Shown one piece after another: positions 20,793 to 33,087 of a stretch of 64,000 nucleotides of DNA. How positions within the stretch are numbered: position 1 is the first letter of the stretch; every line of letters begins with the position of its first letter. The DNA is from Rhynchonema sp. JSB1_4 (lineage: Eukaryota; Nematoda; Chromadorea; Monhysterida; Xyalidae). The DNA is taken from NCBI GenBank assembly GCA_030248065.1, contig JASAMV010008487.1:31175-95174 (forward strand). Reading direction: 5' to 3'. Under the pieces are notes generated by a model. The model was not told where the DNA came from and ran no database searches. It worked only from the letters and a program-made list of their open reading frames with translations. The position numbers and the translations under genes were made by a program.

Positions 20793-22133
20793 TTATCGTG
20801 AGCTAAACCAGCTGGTGGCTAGCTTATTGTTATGCTTTTTAATGTGATTATTTACTAAAAATGTTCACAGGCTTAGTACGAAGTTCCACTATTTACAGTA
20901 TGCATAAATTCAACATTATAGGCGAAAACTCATCTAATATGTTTCCGAAACTATGCATGTTGTACTTTGCGATCTGAAGATACATATTTAATAGTCATTT
21001 AGCGAAAATATCAATTGTTAATTACATGAAATGCATGATTAGGAAAAATCTTTTTATTGATGTTTAAGCGAAAACAATCATCTTGATATAATATCATTAT
21101 ATTCACGCACGTACAAAGTTAATGCTGTTGCTATTTGCCGGTTCCATTGAAGATAGGTGTTTATCTGTTCGGCCGATTGGACAGCCGGTTTGAGCAAGAA
21201 AAAGGAGCGAGCTCTTATTTTGTCGCAATGGCTCAGGCTGTTTTGTGCTACGTAGACTTGGGCCTATTCGTTCTTCGGTTCTGCTCTTTTTGACTCTGTT
21301 CTTTTTTCCTTGCTCAAAGGGGTCTTGCTTAAACCAGCTTTGCTGAAATGCCCTACAGCATTATTAGTTTTACCTAAGGTTACTATGTGCACAGAATTGA
21401 GGGAATAAAATTAGAATGTTGCATTTGAATGTTGTCACTTTGAGTTTATGATGAGATTTCATGACGGAGCATCTCAAACGGCACACTGCTTGTTGATTCA
21501 GGACACAATCCGAAATTCCATTGTGATTAAAAATATTTGTTTTCACATTTAAGCGCAACACAGTGGTCGATCAGTGAATTGAATGCCTGCGAACGAAATG
21601 GTGCTTTTTGAGATAATGACGTATTTCGTGTCGTGATGCATAGTACTGTATGAGTCGTATGTAGATGCACAAACATTTGGAATCTTTTCATGCACTAAAC
21701 GTAAACCGCTTCACTTTCTTGCATTATACTGAGCAGAATGGAAAACCGTTGCATTCTGACAAAGCCGTGCATATGGTGTCTCATCTCCATGAGCATCTCT
21801 GAGAGAGTTGCCATCATACAAACGAAGTTTCACTGTACACCAAACGCAGCATAAAAGTCCACAGGTGATACTTTATTCGTTCTCACATCGCCCAGTCTGC
21901 AAATCGACAAAAAATACACCAAACAACATTGTTTCGTGGGTAACGGACAAAACAGCGGTGAAAAAACAGCGAAAAAAAAACAGCGGCCACACAAAGAGAT
22001 GTGTGACTGGGGAGGCGTGGGCATAAGCCTGAGCCTGTAGGTCTGACCCAAGCCTGCTGTCCAAAATATAAGCTTCGCTGTTTTTTCCAGCGCCGTTTTG
22101 TCCGAACTCCTGCCTCGTGGGGGTGGCCGGTTA

Positions 22134-22394
22134 ATTGAGCAAAGCACATTTGAGCAAGACCACTTTGAGCAAGTGAAAAAGAGCAGCGTCAAAAGAGCAG
22201 AGCACTTATTTTGTTTCAACGGCTTAGGCTGATTTTGGTATCAGGCTTAGGCTTAGGTTTAGGCTTACACTTAAGATTAGTTTTGTGTTTGGGCTTAGGC
22301 TTAGGCCTATTCGTTTCTAGGTGTTGCTCTTTTGGACTCTGCTCTTTTTTCACTTGCTCAAAGTGGTCTTGCTCAAATGTGCTTTGCTCAATTG
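22134..22394. repeat. Foldback element with TTAGGC-like centre
   Basis: Arms built of TTGAGCAAAGC / TTTGAGCAAGAC units pair at the two ends. The centre (22224-22312) carries imperfect runs of TTAGGC: GGCTTAGGCTTAGGTTTAGG, then GGGCTTAGGCTTAGGCC. A degraded relative lies at about 21170-21355. Confidence 0.6.
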
Positions 22395-24616
22395 CCCGTC
22401 CGCCCTCGTGGGTGCATTTACATAGGACCAACCATTTCCACCTCGACAAAAAGCTATAATCTTGCAAAATAAAAGCTATTATCATGACAATGTCGCTGCA
22501 ATAAGCAGCGCCTCCCATCCAACAACTGCAAGCAAAACAGACCATCATGGAGAATTCTGAACCCATAACAAATTGAGAAATCTCCATTGACACTGCCGCT
22601 GTTCTGGATAAATCACTTCAAAGAGAACAAAGGCAACAAAAATGTGGCAAAATCGATCAGTTAAAAAAATACCTACATTCTCGTTGTGTGAATTGCCGCA
22701 CGCGAACCAAACAAAGAAAAATGAACAAAAACAAAATCTATAACAACAAAAAAACAAGATTACAATTGATAACAACAAACACGCACGCATTCTTTCTACA
22801 GTTGGTATACTAAAGGAAATGTGACAAAATTAATTTGGGATTTCACACAGACACAATTCCAACGCCCTTGATATACTGTACACAAATGCCAAAGCTAAAT
22901 TATTCCAGTCCACGGTGAACAGAACATCATAAAATTTCATTAAAAAATTTGACTTGGTGACTGAATAAAACGCGCGTCGGTCGCTCATGAATAAAGGTTT
23001 TTCAATGCGTTGCCAAATTGTTGCCAAATGCTTAAACAGGCGTGAAAGTTGTTCCTCATGTGAATAAACAACTTTACAAAACGTACTGGCATCACTAAAT
23101 CCGTAAAAACGTCCTTCCGTGATGACCAAAGACCCGATCCAAGTTTACCCTGCTTCGCAGTGCGCCAAGCTCAAAACTTTTTGGTCATGTTCACCATGAA
23201 CGAATAATGCAGCCGAGTACAAATTCTGCACCAAAAAAACCACAAGCAACACAATATAATGTACTGTCATCCCACGAAACGGAAGCACACACGAGATTAC
23301 CATGCATATAATTGGCATATTGATCCAAAAAAATCAATAATCATTGCTAATCGATTATCAGTAATATGAAGGGAATCGAACCGTCGAAAATATTCAACCC
23401 ATCAATATTTTGAATACGAGTTGCTTTGCTACCAGACTATTATTTGATCATTGTGACACAAAATCTTGACGATATAATTTGTTCGTGTTCAGTTATTGAT
23501 TTGTTAGTTCAGTTTGACAATTACCTGTCAAAAGATACGTTGAAATCCTGCACAAGAACTGAACCATTCAACAAACATCAATACCAACGATAAAATGGTG
23601 TCTCTGTTTTGTCGGAAAACCTAGCAAATTAAACCACTGCAACAATAATGGTGTGGGTATGGTACGATCAAGTTAATAGCTTTTCAACACAAAAGCTGCT
23701 GCGCCGTGTTTGAATGGCAAAAAAATTATGCAGACTGCAAACGAAACGCACTACGGCAAAACAGCTTCCGTTACAATTGCATGACTGTATGTATATAATG
23801 ATATCGAAAATCATATGCCAACAGTGCTAGTATCACCCAAACACAACAATCATTTTGACTACTAATTTCAATGTTTCAAACCGTTTTCAGTCACCAGAAT
23901 GCATCGCCGATACGTAAATCCCAAAGCAAGATTTGACACCTCAATGATTCACACGGGCAGCGTAACTGACATCGCAAAACACAAGATTGGACCCTGTGCC
24001 TAAAATGTATGCATAAAAAAGAAGAGAACAAATGTCAAAGCGAAGGCTTTCCGAATCAGCTGAAAGTGCTCTTAGATGGTTGTTGGCGCAAACACGCCAA
24101 TCTTGTCGTCATTGAACACACGCTAACACTACTCACGAATATTTTTGGCAAACCGAACACCGCGTGCAAGAAACGTGTGTACATCAGAGAGAAAAAATGC
24201 GAATTAGAATGAAGACAAACAAACAAAACATTCCATAAATGAAATGTAAAGTATAGCTTCAAAAAGGTGCATGTGTACCGCATTAAAATACATGATATTT
24301 GGAATAGTTTGGGAGTTGGAAATAGGCAAGAACGAAAATCATGAAAAATGAAATCAAAGAAAATTTAAAAGAAGACGATAATTTTTGGAAATTCGATTCG
24401 CGTTCTTGCAACGTTGCTGTGCCCATTACTGTTGAGCTGTTTGCCCTCCACCGCGATTGTAACCACCTGAAGAAAAAAAAAATCACTTGTTCAAAAAAAA
24501 CAATAGGGTTTAAAGATGTCAGACAAAACAAAATTACTGGCTCTGACTTTTAAATGACGCTGACAATCACCGTTTGCTGATGAAACACGCGTTGTTTGAG
24601 CTGCATTTGGTAGCAG

Positions 24617-25380
24617 CAGTGTAGTTCCTGGGGGGGATGGGGTCCCCTCTCGGGTACGTCTGTTCTATACTTGCGTATTTTTCCGCAAAATATATTTTTG
24701 GAAAAAAAACCGTTTTTTTTCCGGAAAAAAAACCGTTTTTTTTCCAAATATTTTTCCAGTACTTAAGGATACCCATGGTCCAAAAACGCCTATTTTGGAG
24801 AAAATTTTGTCGGGAAATGGCCTGAAACATGCTAAAAATGCACTTGGAGATTAAAAAGTGCTCATCTTGAACTGTTTAGCACCGATTTACATTAGTTTTG
24901 ACAACATGCTTTCGTAACCCTTGAAAATATTTCGGAAATTTTTGGAAAAAAAACCGTTTTTTTTCCAAAAGTTGCCACTTGGAAAAATTTCCGGAAAAAT
25001 AAAAACGTATTTTTCCGGGCCTCGGAAAAAAAACGGTTTTTTTTCGGTTTTTTTTCCGGAAAAAAAACGGTTTTTTTTCCGGCCCGCAAGTATAGTCTGT
25101 TCCCCCAATTTTTGCCTAAAATAGGCAAATTTAGGCCTAAAATAGACATTTTTAGGCATAAAGTGAGTGATTTTTAGGTCGATGTCGTCAAAAATCGCCA
25201 AAATGCCCTTTTTATTGAGATTTTTTCCAAAAAGGGGAAAAATGAGTCAAATTTTCGACCTCAAAAACATGACTTTTCTCCAAATTTGGGTCCTCCCCCT
25301 TTCCCCCAGGTGGGTACGTCTGTTCCCCTCCGAAAAAAGGGGGTACCGCCTGTTCCCCCTCCGGACCAGGAACTACACTG
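24617..25380. repeat. hAT-like element, CAGTGTAGTTCCTGG family, copy 1
   Basis: The terminal inverted repeat CAGTGTAGTTCCTGG is mirrored at the right (CCAGGAACTACACTG). The 8-bp duplication GGTAGCAG is perfect (24609-24616 and 25381-25388). The interior repeats GGAAAAAAAACCG and its mirror, plus AAAATAGGCA blocks shared with the copies at 33502 and 43050. No protein is encoded. Confidence 0.85.
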
Positions 25381-25528
25381 GGTAGCAGAGGGGTACTGGC
25401 ACACCTAACAGCGTCTCAACACCCAAACTGATTAGCGCAAACGCGGATTCTTTACGATCGTCGAGCTGACCGACCTTTACGCTGGTAAAAAAAAACTAGG
25501 TCAGGTAGCCTCAGCCATTAAAACAAAA

Positions 25529-26389
25529 TTAAAACAAATGAGCAAACGTGCCTCGCCAGCCGCGCTGTTGCGGCGCGCCGCCAAAGTTCAGGCCGGCCGT
25601 ATGGGTGCGGCTCTGCGGCTGTTCGTTGTAATATTGCTGTTGATAGTCTGAAACCGGACAATAAATTGGGCGCTAACAATGGCCGGCTATTGGTTTTTCG
25701 GTAATAAAAACAAACAGCATTTAACAATTATCGCCTACCTCCCCTGCCGCCACGATAATTGCCCCCGCCACGCGCTTGGTTGGCGTAATTCGATCGGTAG
25801 TATTGCTGCGCACCGCCGCGCCAATTACCTGCAGCAACAAATGGATATGTGTCCGTAAAAATATCGATTTGTTACCTTGGCCTCTCAATACGTTTTTTTG
25901 TTTGTTTTTTTTTCAGAAAAAGACACGGCTTTTCAATCTGCAACAACATATACTATAACCCACAAGTGGTGTCGTTGAGAAATCGAAATTTTCCCATACC
26001 CAACCCAATTTTCGGGAAATTTCCCATACATACCCCGAAAAATCGAAAATTTCCCATACCAGGGGGGGTTTCTCCAAAAATTCCTGTACCCGAGGGGATA
26101 TCTGAAAAAATGACCCCAAAAATCTTCTAAAAGTACCAAACAGTGGTCTAAAAGTGCTTAAAACAAAGCTTTCTTGCGGCAGCAAGCGATTTTTGACATT
26201 TTTTGGCGAAAAATGGTCAATTTTGGTACAAAAAGTCATTTCTAGCGGTGCTTGTTCCAAAAGTGAAAAATGTCCCATACTCCCGACCGATTGATTCCCC
26301 CTGCCCGCCCCCCCTAACGACACCACTGTAACCCACCCCTGGCGCCTCTTCGATTTTCGAATCCACCTCGCTGATTCTGTCGTTGCCAA

Positions 26390-26420
<31 letters not shown>

Positions 26421-29400
26421 GATGTTGTCCCTGCTGCTGACGATGACCGCCGCCCCCGCCAGATGCGGGCGGCGCATTGCGTTCATCGGGGGGACTCGAG
26501 CCTGAAATATAAAGGGCACTTGGGCTCAGGTCGCACAACTGGCTTGCTCGGGTGACAAAAGCTTGGGCGCAATCTTGCCTTTGCCATTGTCGGCCAAGGA
26601 CATTTCAAAGTTCAGAGATGCCACGTCTTTAATCAGCGAAACGGGCAAAACTCACTGGTGTTAGTAGCGGATCCAGCTTTCGGCCCAAATCCCAAAAGTC
26701 ATTTTTATCTAGTGCATGTTTGATTATTCAAAATCGTTTTTATCCAGTGCTTGTTCATGACTGGGCGATTTTAAGCTAAATACCATACTATGTTTGCACT
26801 AAAATTTTTGCACGCGCGACGGCCAAATTTCAATGACATGGGTGTATCTGACGCGCGAAGCGCGCAAGTTTTGGACTTTTGAAGTGTATTACAGTGAAAA
26901 TCCTGCGATTTAGGGGTCCTCTATTTCCTTGTTTTCTCCGAAATGGTGCCCCCCCCCGAAATGGGCCAAAGGGGGATCTAGGCCAAGGCTCCTGTGGCTT
27001 TACTTGAGCAATAAGATCTGCTCGAGGTCCTTTTTGCAGGTCAATTGGACAGAGGCGTTCGCACCGACGATGCCTGGGCCTGGCACCTCGCCCGTCTGTG
27101 AAAACACGCCGAAAGGGCCAAAACTCACTGCTGCCACATTATTTTTACGCTGGTCAAATGCATGGCATCAGTAAATGTCGAAAAATTCCTAATACAGAAC
27201 GTCGCAAGGTGACCAAGTGGAGAGCGGGCAGGCGCGATCACCAAATTTAATGCCATGTTTTCGTAACAAACCATGTTCTTGCGTGACTTGATGTGCGTGT
27301 TGTTCTGCATGAATCGGCTGTTGTTGTCGTTGTTGTTGTTGTCGCGTAACATTCACAGATTCATTTTCAGGTCCGCCGTTCAGTAAGTGAGCGGTGCCTG
27401 AAATTTCAAGGTTGTCGCAAGAATTGTTGGTCAAGGTCAAATCATACAATCGTGAATAAATGTCGCTCAAAATAAATACTTCCATCCCAAAAATAAAATC
27501 CTCGCAAAACCAACCATTGTGAGCAGTTTGATGAGCGTGCGTGACGCCAGCCGCATCTGGGCGCCGATCATAGGTGGACATCTTAAATGAAAATTGTTTT
27601 TCGTAACATTTTTTGTCAAGAACCCTTACAAAATCACGAAAAACAATGACAAAACACTGCAAAAAATCACCTGTTCAGTCGACATCGGCTGTACGCCACT
27701 CGGTGTTTCATCGGGCATCGGTATCGGCGATGGGGGATCGCGTAAGCCCATGAATGCCGGATCACTTGTCTGCGGTGGCGCGTAACCTGACGAAAAACAG
27801 GGCATTTTACAAAAATAAATTTGAAAAAAATTGGGGTGGAACTAGTGTGTAGGGTTAGAGGTCGGGGGGGGGGGGGTACCCGACACCCGACAGTTCCAAA
27901 AAACCCGACACCCGACATCTAGTTTTTGAAAAAAAGACCCAACACCCGACACCTAGTTTTGGACCAAAAACCGGCAAATTTTTGCTCATCTGCATCGTTA
28001 GTGCAATTTTTTGGCTCAAGTTACTGAATTCAATTTTTTTCACACGAAATAAACACCAAAATGTCACATTCTGGGTCGCCGGAAACATTTGGTTCGAAGA
28101 AAGTTTTCTTTCAAAATTCTTCTCTTAGCAAAACTGATGTTTTGAACCGTAAGTGTCGGGTCTCGGCTGTCGGGTCCCAAAAAACCCGACACTCGACATC
28201 TGGAGGCACCCGACGCCTACACTTTTTTTGGCACCCGACACGCGACATCTCTAACCCTACTAGTGTGCACGTTGTTTCGTTGAAAGAGTCGATAAAGCTT
28301 GGCACGAAACGCAGAACAAAGAACCTACAACTTACACCTATAAAGTCGGAACTTCTACATATGTACCAAGTGCAAACGCAGTCTGCACTTATATGCACGC
28401 GTACAACGCAATTTTTGTGACAATGTCAAAAATAGGTGACTGAAGTTCCAGTTTGACCCATAAAAACCCCAGAGTCCAAAAACAGGAGAAAAACAACACC
28501 AACCACCAAACGCAGCGACAGTTTCGGGTGCCCCGCCAATATTTGCCTGATAATAATGCTGTTGAGCCTGGGCCTGCGCGGCGACGGTCAATTGGTCCGT
28601 CGACGTTTCATCCTAAACACAATGATTTTCTCTTTCATTGCATTCCCAAAATATTTTCTCTTGATTTATGTTTACCAACCTGCAAAAAGTCAACGCCGGA
28701 CGCCGGCGTCGTGGATGAACGACGACTGTCCGGGCCGAGACCATTCGTAAACATCACGGCGGGCGAAGACTAGAAACGCAACAAAGAAATAAAAAATAGC
28801 AGGATTTTGTGTCAACATCCAGCAGGTGCAACGTGCAACGAGATTTCAAAATTTTCAGATGGTAATCATTCAATTTAAAAGAAAAAAGACAGAATTATGC
28901 CCTTGACCTGGGCCTCAAATTTTCAGGTGGAAATACCTGCACATTGCACGTAAAATGGTAAAAGAACGTCAGACATTATTGCAAGCCTTAAATTAAAAGA
29001 ATTTATCAGTAATGGCTAATTTTGTGCTCCCGGACTTACTCGTGTGTCCGTTTCAGTTGGCGGCTGGGTCGGGGCGTTGTGTTTGGTCATGTCTTCTGTA
29101 ATAGAAATATAGAAGCTGAAATAACGCTGATTACAAACAAACGAAAAACACGTTGAAAGACATTGTCGGCAAATTTTATCAAAAACGTTAAAAAACCACA
29201 AAACATCATACTTTCATCAACATTCATTTTGTCAACGACACCAATTGTTTCCTTGTCCGTACCGCGCTCCACACTTTTCGCATCCAGTTGTTGTTGTTGC
29301 GTTGTTGCGTCGCCAACAACATTCTCTTGTTTCGGTTGTTGTTGTTGTTCTATGAGCAATTTTTCGGTGATCAGAATATCGGACGAGCTCGTAAGACGGT

Positions 29401-32221
29401 CGAGTAGTGAGGTGATGTCGGAACCTGTGATAGAGAAAAATTGGGTAACGCGACTGTCGGTTGGTCGTAATTATGATGTCGTTGGCTTACAAGAACATTG
29501 ACTGGCACACACTATAAGGCGAAATTTCTTAACATGATCAGTGTAGCAGGCCAATGGCTGCAAGGTGCTTGTTCCCCAGCTGGACTTTGTCCCCGATGCC
29601 GCAACCCCAGTCAGCCCACCCTCAACTCACATGGTGCGTCGCACAATTTGTGTTTGTTCGAATGCGCCGCGGTGGCGAACAACAGTTGCGCGGCCGCGGC
29701 CGCCGCGGTCAGTTTCGATGTCCAATCATCGGCACTCGACGCCGCGGTCAGCGACGGACACAACAGCTCGTAGAGACGATCGCACAGCTCGAGATCGTTG
29801 GTCGACAATTGCTGCAAACATTCGTTCGGTTGATTTATTTACAGGTTGGTTTCATGCGATCGTAGAATTTTGTTATTCGTTTCAGAAATGAAATGTGCGG
29901 TAGCGAATATATTTGCGGAAAAACCGGTTTTTTAAAATTTTGCAAAAATTTCCGAAAAAAACAACCGAAAAACCGATAAAAAATCATAATGTACAAGAAT
30001 AGGGGCACCCAAAATAACGTCGTATTTTCGGCCCATTGTATTGTTAACCTTAGTACAGCCAGTGTTATGCTGTATTAGGGTGTTTTTGACACTCATAGCA
30101 ACCAACATGATTAAAACAAGGCAAAGGCACATTTACACCTCACAGAAGTCTGGCTCATGACAACATATTTTGAATTTAGCGAAAAAAAAACTACGAAAAA
30201 AACATGCTTTTGAAATAGGTTTCCAAGCAGCTGCGGTTTTTTCGGCTTGTTTCGTTTTTTACCACCAGCAAACGTCGGAAAAAGAACCGAAGGAAACTGT
30301 TTTTTTCATCCACAACTACACTAGCGAATATCGCCGCTTGCAGCAATCGCAAGTGGCGATTTCGGAATAAGAGACTCTGGTTTTGTGGTAAAAGGCGACA
30401 GTTTCCGAGCGGAGCGAAGAGGTCTTGCGGTTTTTTACTGTCAAGAACTTTAAACAGTTAATAAGTCCAGCAACAGATCATATTGTTCGACCGATTTCAG
30501 ATTGACTGGCAAATTTTCACCTGGTTAGTGAAATTTTGAGATGTAATACCGCTTCCTTGCCAGTGTTCCTGTTGTTCTGGTTGGCAGATTTTCAGTGTAC
30601 TGGCCAATGGCTGGTGGAGAAATTTCAAAAATAAAAAACCTGTAGTTCGACTGATTACCAAAACTGGCGGTAAACACCATTTGTCCCCATCTGAAGAGGC
30701 GAAATTTCCACCCTGCGTGATGGGGTCACAGTACCGACTTTCATTACATTACTATTTTTTAAGCGCCATTACACATGGAAATGTTCTAAACAGCGTTTTC
30801 TCGCACGGGCGATTTCCTGATGAATTTAAGACGACTGCGATGAAAAAATCAAAAAAAATATTCAAAAAAAATCATTTTATTTGCGATAACCAAGCGCCTA
30901 ACCGGCAGATTGGCAGATCCTCGTTCGAACAACGGACGCACATTGTTTTTGCCGAGCACATTGAGCGCTTCCTGGAAAAGAAAGCAAAAACCATGAATTT
31001 TATTTTTGTAACAATAAAGAACAGATGGCAAACCTGAGCAGACAACAGATTTCGGAGCATGGCCGTTTCGTTGTCCTTGTTCTGCTGCGCCAACGCGGCC
31101 GCTTGACGTTTCTGCGTACGCTCATATTCGACGGTGAGCTCTTTGACCTGGAATTCGAGCATGAATCCAACACCGGAATTGGGAAATAAAATCTGATGAT
31201 TGGGAGATAAACACGTTTGAAAAATCAACCGTCCCGGTTTTTTTGTGCTCTGAAAGGGCCTAGGCTCAGGCTTTCTTTCAGGTTCAGGCTGCCAGCAATG
31301 AGGACCTGTCCAAAACAAAAAAAATTCAAAAAGTACAACTTTACATTGCGAGACCACGGTGGAGTTCGAACCAGACCACGGGCACGGCTGATTTTCCAAA
31401 GACTTTTATCCCCTCTTAATCTTCTGATGTTAGTTTGCAATATGATTGAAGGGTTCTATGAAATTCTAAAAAGGTGACCAGTCGAACTAAACCTGTTTGG
31501 TCAAATCGGCCACCAGTTCAATTTGAACGTCCACTTCCCCGATTTTCTTAATAGCTTCCTAAAAACAAATTTTATTGCAGTTGAAAACACACAATCGGAA
31601 GTAGAAAAAGCATCTGAAACCAGGAACAGTAATTCCCAACGATTTGCCTATCTCAAGTCTAACAAGGCATGCTCCAATTTTATTTCCAGTCATGTGAAAA
31701 CAAAATTATTGGGGCCCTTAAAATTATAGGCACGTATGACGGTGATGGGTATCGGGAGTTCTAAAACGGCAAGTGAGTAACTACTACTGTATGTGTTTTG
31801 TAATTCTCATCACGGTTCACGCACGGGCGCGATCTCTCGAACTAACCAATTGATCCTCATTCAGTTTCGCGCCTTTCTTTTGCGCATCGACTTTCAGTTC
31901 ATTCAATCGGGTCTGCAAAAAATCAGTGTTATTATTATGCACGGCAAATTACTCAAAGAACCCTGAAAATCCAACCCTGCGCTTATCCAAATTCCGACGC
32001 TTCTTGTCCACAATTTCGGCCATTCTCGCGAGCACGTCGATTTCGTCGTTCGACTGTTGTTGTTGTTGTTGTTGTTTTTCATTCGACATTGTCGGCGTCA
32101 CCGGCGTCTTTTTGCCACCAGCACTTTTCGTCGCTGCCGATGACTTGTTTGTCGCTGTTGTTGTTGTGGTTGCGCTGGTGGGCACATTTTGTTGCTGTTG
32201 TTTGCTAACGGCTGACGGCAT
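25529..32221 (-). CDS. caprin: Caprin-family RNA-binding protein
   Basis: Exons: 32221-31976, 31912-31847, 31558-31493, 31147-31034, 30971-30903, 29811-29631, 29424-29212, 29095-29040, 28769-28680, 28612-28507, 27786-27671, 27581-27515, 27397-27272, 26650-26540, 26501-26337, 25828-25739, 25647-25529. All phases agree and give about 666 residues (vertebrate caprin-1 is about 709). The N-terminal caprin homology region is clear: IVDKKRRNLDKRR then LNELKVDAQKKGAKLNEDQL corresponds to the conserved DKK-RNLEK...LNQDQL block, followed by a coiled coil and a helical segment (QLSTNDLELCDRLYELL). The C-terminal half is low-complexity, with Gln runs coded by CAA and RGG/GG-N-Y motifs typical of caprin RNA binding. 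Caprins bind FMRP and G3BP and work in mRNA control and stress granules. A splice acceptor at 32320 just upstream of the ATG suggests a separate 5' untranslated exon. Junctions 27272/26650 and 26540/26501 use weaker sites. A hAT-like element lies at the donor of exon 26501-26337. Confidence 0.88.
25964..26328. repeat. hAT-like element, AGTGGTGTCGTT family
   Basis: The ends AAGTGGTGTCGTTG and AACGACACCACTG are inverted. The 8-bp duplication TAACCCAC is perfect (25956-25963 and 26329-26336). The interior repeats AAATTTTCCCATACC and mirrored GGTATGGG motifs. On the minus strand the right duplication reads GTGGGTTA and is positions +1 to +8 of a caprin intron. Confidence 0.85.
27055..27140. repeat. 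Copy of a short dispersed repeat (SINE-like)
   Basis: The copy reads GCGTTCGCACCGACGATG, CCTGGGCCTGGCACC, CCCGTCTGTGAAAACA and CAAAACTCACTGCTGCCAC in order. Related partial copies lie at 4405, 6144, 12761, 17409 (minus), 37251, 39985, 53383 and 57011. On the minus strand this copy gives an open frame that mimics a caprin exon. Confidence 0.6.
27850..28259. repeat. hAT-like element, TAGGGTTAGAG family, copy 1
   Basis: The TAGGGTTAGAG end is mirrored by CTCTAACCCTA. The 8-bp duplication CTAGTGTG is perfect (27842-27849 and 28260-28267). The interior is built of ACCCGACACCCGACA units and the mirror GTCGGGTGTCGGG. It lies in a caprin intron. Confidence 0.88.
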
Positions 32222-32319
32222 GTTGTGCGTTCGGATGTTTCTGTTGGCGTTTGGGGTGGGCTTCGGATTTTTGGATTGCTGAAGCTCAAAGGAACAGCGT
32301 TTTCGGTCGGATGCGGATG

Positions 32320-33087
32320 CTGAAGACAAAATTAGAAAATTGAGGAGAGCGCGACGGAGAAAGGGGCTGAAAGTACAGTGACTGACTGAGAAAAAACGCT
32401 TTCATTCCAAAAAAACCATTTTTTTCCTTATCCCGGTAATTTTCGAAAATAAATCAGGTACCGTTCTACCGTATGCCCTAAAATAGAGCCCCCCAAAAAT
32501 ACAGCCCCCCTAAAAGGGGTCAGTGAAAAAATAGAGCCCCCCCAAAAAATACAGCCCCCCCAACTTGGAATTCCCCGCTTGGGGATCGTAAAGTCAAGTT
32601 CTTGCATAAGACACCTTGTGTACAACGTTTGTGGTTGAGTATATGATGACGCAAAGCCTTTTATGGAAGATCTGCACCTAAAAACACTCAATAATGACCA
32701 GTAACACCCTGACAGAACTCCATTTAGGGGTATTTTTTGGAACATTTTTTGAGATTTTGGGCAGCGAAAAAATACTTCTATTTAGGTTTTTACGGTAGCT
32801 GAAGCTGGGGCCCAGCTTAGCTGGGGGAAAAACAAAAACAAACAGCCAAGGGCAAGTGGCGAAATTCCGGGCGGGCCGACCGACGGAAGGAAAACCAAAG
32901 AAAAAGAAAATCTGCGGATTAAGAGGAGTTAAAAATCTTTGGAAAATCATCCACGCCTATAAAAAGCAGAAAACGACGTCCGGCGGCGATGACGCTCGCT
33001 GCTCCTCAGGAACTGGTCAGACAGAATCCAACAGTGTCCAAAACAGTCGGCATGACAACTCGATAGGGAAGGACAAACAGAGGTTCA
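32320..33087. promoter_or_regulatory. Divergent caprin / fem-1 5' region
   Basis: The start codons of caprin (minus) and fem-1 (plus) are 866 bp apart and point away from each other. The left part near 32320 contains the acceptor of a caprin 5' untranslated exon. The element at 32466-32798 occupies much of the space, leaving about 290 bp next to fem-1. No TATA box or defined site was recognised. Confidence 0.45.
32466..32798. repeat. Mirrored element with CCCCCCAAAAATA interior
   Basis: CTACCGTATGCCCTAAAATAG at the left is roughly mirrored by CTATTTAGGTTTTTACGGTAG at the right. The interior repeats AAATAGAGCCCCCC and AAATACAGCCCCCC, resembling the nested element at 33599. No target duplication is evident. 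Confidence 0.45.

Larger units (their letters stand above)
20178..25528. other. Spacer between astacin and caprin 3' ends; repeats only
   Basis: The two neighbouring genes converge here. No exon was recognised. Contents include a Harbinger-like MITE (20311-20490), a mirrored CCCGAAACCCGAA element (20515-20792), a degraded relative of the 22134 element (about 21170-21355), the 22134-22394 foldback and a hAT-like element (24617-25380). The stretch 22400-24600 is AT-rich and shows nothing recognisable. Confidence 0.6.

Noticed and set aside
22224..22312. A true internal telomere
   Set aside because: The TTAGGC units are few and imperfect and lie between inverted arms of a transposon-like element.
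27004..27095. A minus-strand caprin exon (TGEVPGPGIVGANAS...)
   Set aside because: It ends in phase 2 while the next exon needs phase 1, and it is antisense to a dispersed repeat present elsewhere in the window.
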